Assembly: GCA_032622095.1 (NCBI GenBank)
Contig: CP136066.1
Coordinates: 61,036,609 to 61,100,608 of the forward strand
Origin: Siphonodentalium dalli
Lineage: Eukaryota > Mollusca > Scaphopoda > Gadilida > Siphonodentaliidae
Reading direction: 5' to 3'
DNA: 64,000 nucleotides
The position numbers and the translations under genes are program-made. Positions 11,187 to 22,834 of the stretch are shown here, piece after piece; the first letter of the stretch is position 1; each line of letters starts with the position of its first letter. The notes below the pieces were generated by a model. That model ran no database searches and was not told the origin of the DNA. It was given only the letters and a program-made list of their open reading frames with translations.

Positions 11187-11362
11187 CAAGGCTACGTGTA
11201 TGTTCTGACACATGACAATGCTACATGTATGTTCTGACATATGACAAGGCTACATGTATGTTCTGACACATGACAAGGCTACATGTATGTTCTGACACAT
11301 GACAAGGCTACATGTATGTTCTGACACATGACAAGGCTACATGTATGTTCTGACACATGACA
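11187..11362. repeat. 29-bp minisatellite, six copies
   Basis: Unit ACAAGGCTACATGTATGTTC followed by TGACACATG. The first two copies carry point changes and the last four are identical, which indicates recent expansion at the right end. Confidence 0.92.
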
Positions 11363-12005
11363 TCGTATTTCCAATTTGTCAGAAGCTTCCCATTTACTGG
11401 GTCAATATTAAAGTACTGTAATTATGCACTTATCCTGGTGTGTGTCATATAACAGCATGTATCAAAGTAGGCTGAATTTTGAGCCAATTACTGCATATGG
11501 ACCAACGAGGGAATATGGAGACTTGATGTATGACTCCATGAGCCAGATAAATATCTCCAGCTCCCATGTGCAGTCAAAGGGAGATAATTCAAAAATCCAC
11601 AGACTGCTAACAGAAAGGTGGCTATGCACAATTGCGTTTAACCACAGGGTGACTGCATCCTGTGTACGATTCGTGACACGGGCGGGGATGCAAGCAGCCT
11701 TGATCATGTCAGTTCATCGGAGCGAACATTGGCCCCACATAATCCTATGGGATTGAGTGTTGTCGGGTTGGGTCGGCTTTTGTTCTGGGGAACTGTGGTA
11801 AACAGTGCATCGGAAGCCTGACACGTACTGACATTATGCAATACAACGTTCTAGCCGATACTACATGTTCTATATCCATCTCCCCAGAGAACACGCGCAC
11901 ATATTGGCAATATAAATCCATGTTAAATATCACTTATTGTGAACACAATGAGAAATCGTCTCGAAGCACGATGAATGCACTGACCCAGTGACTACGTGAA
12001 ACCAA
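11363..12005. other. No recognisable gene
   Basis: Two overlapping ORFs (110 codons on plus, 81 on minus) cover 11424-11756. Neither resembles a known family and both lack support. Confidence 0.45.
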
Positions 12006-12792
12006 CCCATATAAAAATGTACCTGGGTAAATCCACCCAGGTTTTTTGGGCCGAAACCCAGGTAAAAATCTATCTACCAAGACATCCACCAACCATTAAG
12101 ACCCCGCGAAACCTGGGTTTTACCATGATTTACCCACCTGAAACTGGATAAAAACCCTGGTGTGGGTAAACCTGGGTGTAATTACCCAGGTGACCACACC
12201 CAGGTGTACCCTACCTGGGTGTTTCCCACCCAGGTCTACCCTGGTGTTTCCTACCTGGGTGTTTCCCCACCCAGGTGTACCATGGTGTTATTTACCCAGG
12301 TGTACCCTGGTGTTTCCTACCTGGGTGTTTCCCATCCAGGTTACCTTGGTGTTATTCACCCAGGTGTACCCTGGTGTTTCCTACCTGGGTGTTTCCCACC
12401 CAGGTGTACCTTGGTGTTATTCACCCAGGTGTACCCTGGTGTTTCCTATCTGGGTGTTCCCCACCCAGGTGTACCTTGATGTTTCCAACCCAGGTATACA
12501 TTGGTGGTTTTTTTTACGCCGGTGTACCTTGGTGTTTTCTTACCCAGGTGGATTTCCCATTGAGATGCACCTGGGTTAGAAAACCCCAAGGTACACCCAG
12601 GTAAGGAAACACCAAGGTACACCTGGGCAGGAAAACACCAAGGTACACCTGGGTAAGAAAACACCAATGTACATCTGGGTAAGAAAACACCAAGGTACAC
12701 CTGGGTAAGAAAACACCAAGGTACACATGGGTAGGAAACACCAAGGAACACCTGGGTGAATAACACCAAGGTACACATGGGTGGGGATACCA
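12006..12792. repeat. Palindromic CCTGGGTG minisatellite element
   Basis: The left part has tandem units of ACCCAGGTGTACC, TTGGTGTT and CCTACCTGGGTGTTTCC (about 12170-12550). The right part (12560-12790) has the inverted unit ACACCAAGGTACACCTGGGT with AAGAAA, about 26 bp long. The two halves could pair over several hundred bases. The left end, CCCATATAAAAATGTACCTG, is the exact complement of the right end of the element at 25920-26230. The 80-140-codon ORFs on both strands only reflect the repeat. Confidence 0.85.
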
Positions 12793-14380
12793 AAGTGAAA
12801 TGATGAGGATGGCAATGAAGTAGATTTTGATGGGATGCAGGGGTATTGTTATCAATGGAGTTGTTTTAGTATAATAGAACATTAAGGAAACTGATTGTGC
12901 AGCAATACAAGTTTATTCAAGGACAACAAACTAACTAAAGATAAAATACATGTATAGAAACACATGTAATATATAAATATATAAACTCATTAAACTGCAT
13001 GGGTTAAAACTTACTGACAACAAGAGTTGGGTTAAAATTTTGATTACAAAACACTTGCAAAGTCCCTCTTCATACATGTATATGGTATGTTAGGCAAGTT
13101 ACATGTACATGTAGTTGCAATGTATACTAGTACCGGTACATGACATACCGGTGGACACAAAAATCATTATTTTAGTTCCAATGTCATTTACCAGAATACA
13201 TGTACATGTTGTACCTTGCAACTACATCTACAGTGAGGTAGTTTTGTCTCATTTAAACTTTCTAAATGGGTTTCTCCCTTTGAATGACATAAACTAATGT
13301 GAGTATACACATGAGCTGTGGTGTGAAATACACACCAAAAAATTATTTCTTAGTCTGAGGACATGTTTCCTGTCATTATCTTACTGCTTACAAATATAGA
13401 TTTGTAATAATGTGCTGTAATGCTCCAGAAATAGTCATATTTTGTCCTGGTTCATAAGAACATATTATTTCTTAGTGTTAGAAGGACATGTTGTCTGATA
13501 TTATTTGACTCATAAACCCCCAAATGTACATGTAAACAGAACATTCGGGAAAGAGACACACCATCTTTATCCTGTTTTATATCAGTACTAAGTAGCAATA
13601 TTGATCAGATAGCAAAATATGCTATAAATAGATTTCAGATGGTAGAGATTAAACAATCACATTAATTGCACCAACTCGAAACAGTTAACATACCCTGTAG
13701 AATACAGACTATGATCAAGGAGGGTGTCACACACACCCCCACCCCGCTTTGGTATGTGATATTCAAGCCATTTTCAGGTGGTATGCTATATACATGTACA
13801 TACCCAATGTTATCTGGTACTAGGATTTCACACGGCAATATAACCGGCATTCACGATTCAGCAAAAAGGCTAGTATGCAGATATAATAGCAGAAAATTAT
13901 ACAAATTTTGAGTATTTTCCAGCTTAAACAGACCCAAGTGATATATTTTTATCTAATTCAGTCTAATGGCTCTTGATATGTTGATGTTTTGGATACTATT
14001 TCAGCAAATGTGAGAAAAGGTGGCTTCTTTGGGGCATCAGCTTGTCTGAAAAATATATCAAGGTCCCCTAAATCCGATACTACATTTCAGAACAATCCAA
14101 CCAGTGTCCCATGAAATGGTGGATAATAAACTATCATACCAAATTTGATTCAGATTTGATCACACAAACTAAAATTATGATGCGGAAACCAGAAATTAAC
14201 ACGATTCTAAGTCGAAAAAGGGCCATAACTCTCGCAAAAATGAGCGGAGCACACCTATATTCGAATTTGACCTGTATTTTGGTCTGATAAACTTACATAC
14301 CACATTTGGTTCAGATATGATCACACAAACTGAAGTTATCATCCGGAAACCTACAATTTTCAAAGTTTAAATGTCTGTTA
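12793..14380. other. No recognisable gene; CATGTACATG-rich spacer
   Basis: Only short ORFs. TACATGTA words are frequent, for example near 13070-13110 and 13195-13210, where GTTGCAA and its mirror TTGCAAC form a loose dyad. Confidence 0.45.
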
Positions 14381-14770
14381 GGCGACACCAATTTTTAAGT
14401 CTGGTTTACGAACATGTGGGCTGATGTGGGGAGAAAAAAGTAGATGCAGGAGGGGAAAAAAATTAAAATAAAAAAAATTGTCCCCCCCCCAATTTATATC
14501 AAGTAAATCTTGAAATTTTACATAAATTTTACAAAAATTTTGAAAAAAAACTTTTCGAATGAAATTCTGAACCAAACAAGACATTTCTTGTCATGAAATA
14601 CATGAAAATATGGATCTGCAAATGATCATAAGCAGAACCGGATGCGACAGCACATGAAAATCAGTACGCGTGTAAAAAAATTTGGGACAAACAAGTAAAA
14701 AATTTTTTCATGAAATGGAAAAAAAGTTGTAGGAGGTGTTCGTAAACCGGACTTAAAAATTGGTGTCGCC
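14381..14770. mobile_element. 390-bp PIF/Harbinger-like MITE, copy 1
   Basis: The terminal inverted repeats are GGCGACACCAATTTTTAAGT and its complement, extending about 34 bp to TACGAACA. The element is flanked on both sides by TTA (14378-14380 and 14771-14773), the 3-bp target duplication typical of PIF/Harbinger. It has no transposase. The interior matches the copy at 21716-22093 in opposite orientation, including GCAGAACCGGATGCGACAGC. Confidence 0.88.
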
Positions 14771-14800
14771 TTATGTGTATATAACTCATATAGCTAACTA

Positions 14801-15744
14801 TTAAAGGGGCTCAATCAGATTCGATGGTCCCCATATAATTAGATTCCAACAACAACATTTTTTTTAGAAATGCTGCTTCAGTAATATCAGAATTGATTAA
14901 TTGCCCAAAAATAATGCTAACCACTGTCAACTACATGTATAGTATAAAATCGCCTGATACGTTATATTTATCAACATGCTGTTCGACGAAGTTTGACCTT
15001 ATTATCAACACAAAGCCTCTTCATTTTAGAGTTATCCATCTTCATCCGCAATTTGGTCTGAGACCGTCGGCTCGTCAAATTTTTCTGGGCCACTATTAAG
15101 TATCGATGGTGATAAATATTAAAATTTCAAAAATTGATATCTAATAACTCTGAGCTTTGATACATGTAGGTGGGTCCCTCGACTTGATTAAAATATTTTT
15201 ACCCCCCCCCCCCCGATTCCATATACATGTATATGTAAATAGCAAATGAGGGGCACTTAATCGGATTATGCATCTTTAAACTGTATTTGAATTTAAAGAT
15301 TCATAATCTGATTAAGGGCCCCCTGAATTAATGCTCGCACATTACTCTTTATTTGGACTTGGGGGGTAAAAGATATTTGGTACGAGTCGAGGAACCCACC
15401 ACCTATCAAAGCTCAGAGTTATTAGATATCAATTTTTGAAATATACTATTTTTCACGATCAAGAATTAATAGTGGCCCACGGTCTCGGACCAAATTTCAG
15501 ATGAAGATGGATAACTCTAAAATCAAGAGGCTATCTGTTGATAATAAGGCCAAATTTTGTAGAACAACATGTTGATAAATAACATATGTCAGGCAATTGT
15601 ATACTTTAGTTGACAGTGGTTAGCATTATTTTAGGGCAATTAATCAATTCTGATAACGTAACTGAAGCAGCCTTTCTAAATACAAATGTATGATGTTGGA
15701 ATCTGATTATATGGGTATCATCGAACCGGATTGAGTACCTTTAA
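14801..15744. mobile_element. 944-bp long inverted repeat (foldback element)
   Basis: The left end is TTAAAGGGGCTCAATCAGAT and the right end is ATTGAGTACCTTTAA. The left arm (14801 to about 15270) is the diverged reverse complement of the right arm (about 15290-15744). It can be followed through AATTGATTAATTGCCC, ACCACTGTCAACTA, AGTTATCCATCTTCATC and AACTCTGAGCTTTGAT. The loop is near 15280, with a smaller hairpin ATAATCTGATTAAG beside it. There is no coding content; it would form a hairpin stem of roughly 450 bp. Confidence 0.85.
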
Positions 15745-16343
15745 AATGAACTGTATCCAGTATAAACATGTTAAACCTGATAATTAATTAGAGCATGCAG
15801 TCCCTGTTGACATGCGGTATCCGCTGGTAATCTTACCACAGTAATATGTGTTAACTGTGATAACCAAGTTAATTGTTTTTACCACAAAAATTCTGAATTC
15901 TATCTTGACATTTTGAAACAATAACAAAAAATTCTGGTGTGATTACAATGTCAACTTTAAAACAAAATTCATATAAACATCGCATGAAAAATACAGCCTA
16001 ACTGTAAATGTGAGGTGGACCACATTCTGCGGCGGTATAACTGGCTGCGGTTGATCGCATGAACACGCCTGAATACTGCAGTAATACCCGAGTAATATAA
16101 GGCGAGTTGATTAATTAAAGCATAGCTGTAATTTTACATGTATGTTCTATAGACTTTGTTGGGAAAGAGAATATAGCTGTGCGACAATGTTAATCCTGAT
16201 GAGCTAAGTTAGAAATTTTTCAATCGAAACCTCATAAAACAAAATATAAATTCAGTTCTCAATTTTCGAACACTTCTAGGAAATTGTTCAAAAATATTGT
16301 TAAAAGATGCCCATTCGATTTGACACTGTAAATATACCCTGTT
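15745..16343. other. No recognisable feature
   Basis: AT-rich spacer with no assignable ORF or repeat. Confidence 0.5.
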
Positions 16344-16467
16344 CAAGTGTTCCTGCTAATGTGCTATGATGCGGTTGGGTCCTGCTTAATTGCTATGAAT
16401 TGCACTACCCGCATCATAGCAATTCAGCAGGACCACCAGCATCATAGCATATTAGCAGGACCACTTG
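16344..16467. repeat. Foldback of the GGTCCTGCT repeat family
   Basis: CAAGTGTTCCTGCTAATGTG pairs with CATATTAGCAGGACCACTTG, and an inner stem contains GGTCCTGCTNAATTGCTATG. The arm sequence CTATGATGCGGTTGGGTCCT recurs at about 37292 and 38151, where only one arm is present. Confidence 0.85.
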
Positions 16468-16883
16468 GCCAGTGGTAAAATAGTTTGTTTTCCATACGGA
16501 TATGTGTTTTCAAATAATCATGTAATGATATCTAACATACATGTATATGATCCCATTTATAGGTTTTATTCATCACGGCCAGATAAACTTTGTATACAGA
16601 CAGTTTTACCAAACTTAGAATTTTTATTAGGTGCTTTCATTGTAGCTGTAATTACTAGTATTAAAAGAGTGCTCAATAAAGTTTGTTTTATCATTTATGC
16701 TCATTTGGAATTTGGATGCTATTTAATTCAGTTTATCTATATAATTGGCTGCACTGCTAAATTTGGACTCATTTCAGTCATTTGATGTCAGTACATGTAG
16801 TTGTCCATCGAAATGGCGAACACAACCAAAGACAAATTACAAGAGGAAAGACAACAAATACATTTGATGTGCACTAAAACAGA

Positions 16884-17052
16884 TACAGTAGTGCCCTAAG
16901 AAATCGACCCCTTAACCACAGCAGAATTATGTGTAACTTTCAGGATTTAGTCGGATATATGGCTTGTTGCCATTCATCGGAAAGCTCTCCCCGAGTTTAA
17001 TACCCGTAATTCTGCTGTGGTTAAGGAGTCGATTAATTAGAGCATTACTGTA
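16884..17052. mobile_element. 169-bp TA-flanked MITE, family A copy 2
   Basis: The element runs from TACAGTAGTGCCCTAAG to TAGAGCATTACTGTA, with arms sharing TTAACCACAGCAGAATTA. The central part TTGCCATTCATCGGAAAGCT matches copy 3. It has no transposase. Confidence 0.85.
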
Positions 17053-18548
17053 GTTACAAATGTATGTCTAGCCTCCTGTTGTGTCACTAATAAGATCTTT
17101 AATTCACACACGGTACACATGTACATGTACATGTACTATATACCCGTTCAAGCGTTTACAAGTGTCAGTCATCGAGAAACTGACCAAAAGTTTTGGTAGT
17201 ATATAATATAGGCTAGCACTGCACTTGGGCTACATGTACATGTACTGTAAGTGATTATAATGTACTATTTTTATATTCTGCTGTGAAAGTGTTGCTGAAT
17301 GAAATTTAAGTTTACCCCGATATTCTAAGTCCGCTCGACTAAGATGGGTTTTTTCCTCGAAAACTGATATCTGAATATACATGACTTTTTGTACGTCTTC
17401 CACTGGTTGGTATTCCCTCTAAAATGACTAATTTTAACTGATTAGATTAGCCCTGGTATGGAAAACTCTAACTGTTATAGCCCGATGAGCGGTTTACTGC
17501 CAACAGCGGTGATGATATGATGACCAGCGTTGTGCATGGCATATGTTGATCCAGGTAAGAATGCTACCATACATTCCAAACATTCATTAAATATCTTATT
17601 AATAGTAACCCAAACTACACAAGAGACTAGTATAACTAAGATTGGGCTCGATTAATGATGTGACACTTTCAGTACTTCATTTACTAGTAGCCTGGTACTG
17701 GTGGGCCTGGCTACAGATACTTGTTTGGCGTGTTTGAGGCCTGTGGCACAAGGGCAGCAGAATCAATTAAAATTTCTCTTATTGTAGTGTAGTACATGTA
17801 CATGAATAGTACCGGTAGTACAGCACACAAAGAGGTATATAGTACCGGCACATGTACATGTATTCTCTCTGTTTTCACACATGTTGTTTTTCAATTTAAC
17901 AACATGAGTCTTTTATGACACATACGTGTACTAAAGTGAAAGTAGGCCTACATGTATATAATGTGCACCCAGTATACCGGTACATGTACTGATATATTAC
18001 ATTGCAATACAGTCCGAGTACAATGCTATAGCAAAATTATGCAGAGTAGAATAACAACCTTTTGTACAAACAGTCCTGACAATGATATACCGGGATATCA
18101 TGGTGATAGTTCATACATTTGGAATTACCGAATACCTGAGTTTGTGGATAGACCGCTTCATGCGATGTTCATGTGAATTTTGATTTTTAAGTCGGCATTG
18201 CATACGGTAGTCCTATAAACTACACCAGAGAATAGCAATTGTCGGTCAGTGACCAACTTCTTATGTTTATGCAATCGATACAATCCGGTTCTGCTTTTGA
18301 TGTCCAGTTCGATATTTGTGGTGTGTTCTTGTGCAAAAATATAATTCTAACTAATGCGCCAAAAATCAGGTTTATAAATTTATCCATTCTTGAGCAAGAG
18401 CAACTCGTAAAACTTGTATGGTATAACATTCCAAACTGAGTATTTCTGCTATCAAACCATATGATAATAATGTTGAACCGGACATCGAAATCTGAACCGC
18501 ATTTATGGATTGCAGCACGTGATGTTGAATAAACAGTTATAGAGGATA
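17053..18548. other. No recognisable gene
   Basis: Frequent ACATGTACATGTA words (about 17115, 17230, 17795, 17850 and 17950) but no ORF or repeat that I can assign. Confidence 0.45.
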
Positions 18549-18755
18549 TACAGTAATGCTCTAATTAATCGACTCCTTAACTACAGCAGAATTATGGGTA
18601 ATTTTTCAGGATTTAGTCGGAAATATGGGTTGATGCCATTCATCGGAAAGCTCTCGGTGAATGGCAACAAGCCATATTTCGGACTAAATCCTGAAAAGTT
18701 ACCCATAATTCTGCTGTAGTTAAGGAGTCGATTAATTAGCTCTAGAATTACTGTA
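18549..18755. mobile_element. 207-bp TA-flanked MITE, family A copy 3
   Basis: Nearly perfect palindrome from TACAGTAATGCTCTAATT to AGCTCTAGAATTACTGTA. Both arms contain CGACTCCTTAACTACAGCAG and GGATTTAGTCGGAAATATGG. It is the longest and best preserved member of the family also seen at 5692 and 16884. Confidence 0.88.
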
Positions 18756-19845
18756 ACATGGTTTATAATATACAAATGTATACTGTATGGGAAACATCAG
18801 AGGTTTACAAAGTAATAAAAACAGTTGATTTGTTCTTTATTCTTGTGGTTATATACACGTACATACATGTATTCTAAAAATAAATGTCCTTTACAACGTG
18901 GATCAATGAAATGCGGTTGTTGCATTTAAAATGCATTGAGGGTGCATTGTGTCACGCCACTTTGTAAATGCCTTAATGACAGCATTTAAATTAAATGCAC
19001 TGCATTGGGAATAATCGCAGTCGCATTGAAATTACCGATCATTGCGCCGAAAAAGTATACTAGTATGAACACCCAAATAACGATACGATAGTGTATTTTG
19101 CAATTTTAGTTATAATTTTGTTTAATTTAAATTCACATCTGAATAATTCTGTGTTATTTTCCCACTCCTGGTGTACATGTATATGTTCGGAATCGGACAT
19201 TCATGATGTAGTTTTCCATTCAAAATGGAATAAACATAAATAAACACTGTTGACATTAATTGTTTTATAATCAGAATCTGAGAATCATGATTCTCATTTT
19301 GATTCTAGTAAAAAGTCTTGATTCCCTGTAGAAAGTGAAACACTAACATTTTGATTATTGCCAAAAATATGATGGATTTTAAGGCCTGCATCAAGACATT
19401 TGTTTGTGAATAAATCAAGGTAAATGTGTTAAAATATGAACGCATTTACAAATGCGTTGCTCCAAAATCGCAAAGTAGATTCGAACATGTGGTCGCTTTT
19501 CTAAGAAATTTGTGAGTGGTCTGTACATGTACATACATGTAAGTTACTTGACCAATTACACAAGGAGTCGAGGGACACAATCAATGAGGACGTTTGTACT
19601 AAAAAATATTTTTTTACGCAAGGAACGAACACAAGGCCACTTTCTTAATTTATATTATGAGCCAACAAGACAGATCGTAAATCGCTGTTATATGACAATA
19701 TATGTGGCCATCATAATGGTCGACAGGCATGACGCCAACAAAAACCAATCTGTCAGGCCAATATAAAGAAGTCGCGACTTATTGCTGGTGGAACCTATTA
19801 AAGGCATCGTTCCATTTCGTTAATAACAACTTACATGTAACATTC
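18756..19845. other. No recognisable gene
   Basis: A weak cluster of GCATTTAAAT/AATGCATT words at 18910-19035 and otherwise no assignable feature. Confidence 0.45.
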
Positions 19846-20790
19846 ACCTCCACCTCTTTACTCTTGGGCTCCAAATAAATATGCATGCACCAGCTGCATC
19901 CACGTTTATTATTTTTCTTGGGAAATCCCCCCCCCTGCACAGTGCTTATTTGGGTCTGCACGTTTATTAATATTTTGAAGCTATGAAAATTTAAATCAGC
20001 ACAAATTCAAGATTTCTATATGATTCAGATGTAAAAATGATCAACACGTCTACATTAGTTACTAGCTAAACAAGACATTTTGTCATATGTTTATACTTTA
20101 CTGTGAAATTGCGTTTCTTCCGTTCTCCATGAACGGATTCTCAAAATGTTTGGTTTTCCAAAAAACAAGGATTCGAACTGTCTGAACTGAACTCCATGCG
20201 TTTGTTTAAATAGATGAATAAATAATGGGAAAGACATACAATCCTAGTTCATAATGAATTTAAGTATATAAATATAAATAATAAACGGCGGATTCAACGT
20301 GGTCATGGGTTTTGACCGCGTTAAAAAAATCAGCAAACTCTGCATGAACCCCGAAGTTTGCTGATTTTTTCTCGCGGTCAAAACCCCATGACCGCATTGA
20401 AACCGCCGTTCATTTCTTATATGAATAACACAATTTAAGATTGGTGAATTATTTCTTTTGGTTAATTTAATAAACGTACAGGACCAAATAACGATCGTAC
20501 AGGTGGGAATTTTACCTCGATTTTAATAATCGTACATTAGGCACTCAAGAGTACATATTCAAGTATGTGGCAAACCAAAAAAACACCACATGATACATAC
20601 ATGTACCTGTACTACATGTTGACTCGTATACCTGAACCTGCTATAAAAATTATTTGGTTAACCACAGTTGATGTTTTGCTCAGAGTTCCCCCTGCACTAT
20701 TATTTGGGTCTGTACTTTTATTAACTTTCAATGGAATTTCCCCCCCCGCACTATTATTAGGGCCTGCACTTTTATTTGGAGCCTGAGAGT
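19846..20790. repeat. Scattered copies of a CCAAATAAA/TGCAC repeat
   Basis: GGGCTCCAAATAAATATGCA near 19866, then TTATTTGGGTCTGCACGTTT near 19950, TTATTTGGGTCTGTACTTTT near 20701 and GGGCCTGCACTTTTATTTGG near 20760 share one motif in both orientations, each near a C tract. They look like fragments of one small inverted-repeat element. Confidence 0.5.
20281..20412. repeat. 132-bp foldback element
   Basis: The left arm begins AACGGCGGATTCAACGTGGT and the right arm ends ACCGCATTGAAACCGCCGTT. Arms are about 60 bp, with TTTTGACCGCG and AATCAGCAAACT conserved, and the loop is about 12 bp. It is MITE-like, with no clear target duplication. Confidence 0.85.
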
Positions 20791-20830
20791 AAGTTGCATT
20801 GACATTTATTTTCACGAATTACCATGCTAA

Positions 20831-21530
20831 AGGCCAAAGAAAAAAGATTGTATGTTTCCGGTAAAAAAAATTAGGGTACTAGTAGGTAGGTAGGGAATTT
20901 TTTTTATTTTATTTTATTTTGATATTTTTTATCCAGCTGCAGAAATATTGAACTACCTCGACCAAAGTGACATAAAATGCCAACCCGTGCCATGGGGATA
21001 GTATTACTTGATCAACACAGTGGAAATATACTTTAAGATTGATAAAAAATCAAACTTACTTCATGCTTACGTATGTTTTTTATTATATCTAATACCACAT
21101 TTTCATAAATTTGGCTATAAACTTGGTACAAAATTGATGTCACTAACTTTTTATAAGAATTTTACCAATAATACCGACATTATACCGTACATGTATTGTG
21201 ACGATTACATCCCATTGTCTGGGGGTAGCCAGTACACCCACCGAGCATGCCTGGTTTTTGGAAACAGTAGCTACTAGTACATGTATACCCCTAATATATG
21301 CAGTGCTAACCTCTTTACATGTATATATACAGATACACACCCACCATGTCTGTTGATAGTGTTCCATAAGTCCCAAACAAGACATAAAGCAGGCAGGAGA
21401 TCCACTCTCAGGAAATTAAAATTGCGAAAATTTTGACTTTTTCTCAAAATATCAATAAAAAGTTTAGGGTCGGCGGTTATTTTTAGGGTCGGTCGATGTA
21501 CGGAAACATAGTATCTTTTTTCTTTGGCCT
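20831..21530. mobile_element. About 700-bp element with 30-bp terminal inverted repeats
   Basis: AGGCCAAAGAAAAAAGATTG at the left end is mirrored by TATCTTTTTTCTTTGGCCT at the right end, and the match continues as TATGTTTCCG. The interior has no recognisable transposase; ORFs inside it are short and unlike known families. It is probably a non-autonomous DNA transposon of unknown superfamily. Confidence 0.65.
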
Positions 21531-21715
21531 AAGGAACATTGCAACTGGTTTGAAGTAACATGACCGCGTTGCGTCAACACTGGAACTGCATTGATGGTAA
21601 TTTTCAACATGGTCTCACTGAGGTTCTATCAAATATAAATACTAGTATGGTTGAGGCCAACTTGAGGGAGACAATTATTTTGAGAATATGTGATCCTGTG
21701 TTAACATGAGCCTAA

Positions 21716-22093
21716 GGCGACACCAATTTTTAAGTCTGGTTTACGAACACCTCCTACAACTTTGTTTCCATTTCATGAAAATTTTTTTAACTTTTTTTGT
21801 CCCAAAATATTTTACACGCGTACTGATTTTCATGTGCTGTCGCATCCGGTTCTGCTTATGATCATTTACAGATCCATATTTTCATGTATTTCATGACAAG
21901 ATATGTCTTGTTTGGTTTGAACAGAATTTCATTCAAAAACATTTTTTCACAATTTTTGTAAAATTTATGTAAAATTCCACGATTTACTTGATATAAATTG
22001 GGGGGACAATCTTTTTTATTTTTATTTTTTTCCCTCCTGCATCTACTTTTTTTCTCCCCACATCGTAAACCAGACTTAAAAAATGGTGTCGCT
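21716..22093. mobile_element. 378-bp PIF/Harbinger-like MITE, copy 2 (inverted)
   Basis: It has the same termini as copy 1 (GGCGACACCAATTTTTAAGT and complement) and lies between TAA at 21713-21715 and TAA at 22094-22096. The interior is the reverse complement of 14381-14770. The right arm has a small internal deletion (CCCCACATCGTAAACC) compared with copy 1. Confidence 0.85.
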
Positions 22094-22830
22094 TAAATAT
22101 CATCTGATGGAGTCAAAATCATTGAACCGTCACTTATGCATGCACATGTTGTCTTGATGTTGAGTCTGGCTTTCATCATTTTCATTAGTTTTACTGTTAA
22201 TATCCACCAAAGGTTGAGGTGTTATGGAACAACTGTATGGCATCGTATACTGTTATCTTCCGAGTAAATATGGAGTCTCTAATTCTTTTATCAGTCACGC
22301 ATCTACTCATCAAATAGTATAATCCTTAAATATTTGTAGTCCAGGTGATCTCGACTGCACAGTACATGTATAAACATTCATCTGTGCACAGTGTGTTTTA
22401 AATTTCTTTGCCGTGTAACAACTGTTGTCCCAAGTTTCAATGCCTTGTCCTCCTGGTATGTAGGGATTACCAATTTACCATTGCCGTGTTTTAATTTACA
22501 ATTTTGATGATGACGCTCACTAAGCTTGTTGATAATTTTCTTTGTCGTGTAACAACTGTTGTACCAAGTTTCTACGCCGCGTCCTCCTGGTATTTAGGGA
22601 TTACCGGTGCCTTTAATAGCGTCAGATGCATCATTGCCAGTTAATGTACATTAGAGTGGAACTGAATTAACAATGTCACATTGACACAGTACTCAGTTAA
22701 GACCAGTAAAACAGCAAAAGTAGTATTATTGTACAGCAGGCTTATCACTATCAGTACTTACTACATGTACTGACCCCTTACTATCGTGGATCAATCTGAA
22801 TCTGAATGGTTACGCTGCAGATCCCAATTA
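22094..22830. repeat. Spacer with a 130-bp-period duplication
   Basis: CCGTGTAACAACTGTTGT at about 22411 recurs as TCGTGTAACAACTGTTGT at 22540, each followed by CCAAGTTTC, GTCCTCCTGGTAT and TAGGGATTACC. Nothing else is assignable. Confidence 0.7.
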
Positions 22831-22834
22831 TGGT

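Noticed and set aside
11187-11362. CRISPR-like array
   Set aside because: The 29-bp repeats are directly adjoining without spacers; a plain minisatellite in animal DNA.
12160-12882. Overlapping 80-140-codon ORFs rich in Pro, Cys, Tyr and Gly on both strands
   Set aside because: Translation of the CCTGGGTG minisatellite in all frames; no domain and no sensible start.
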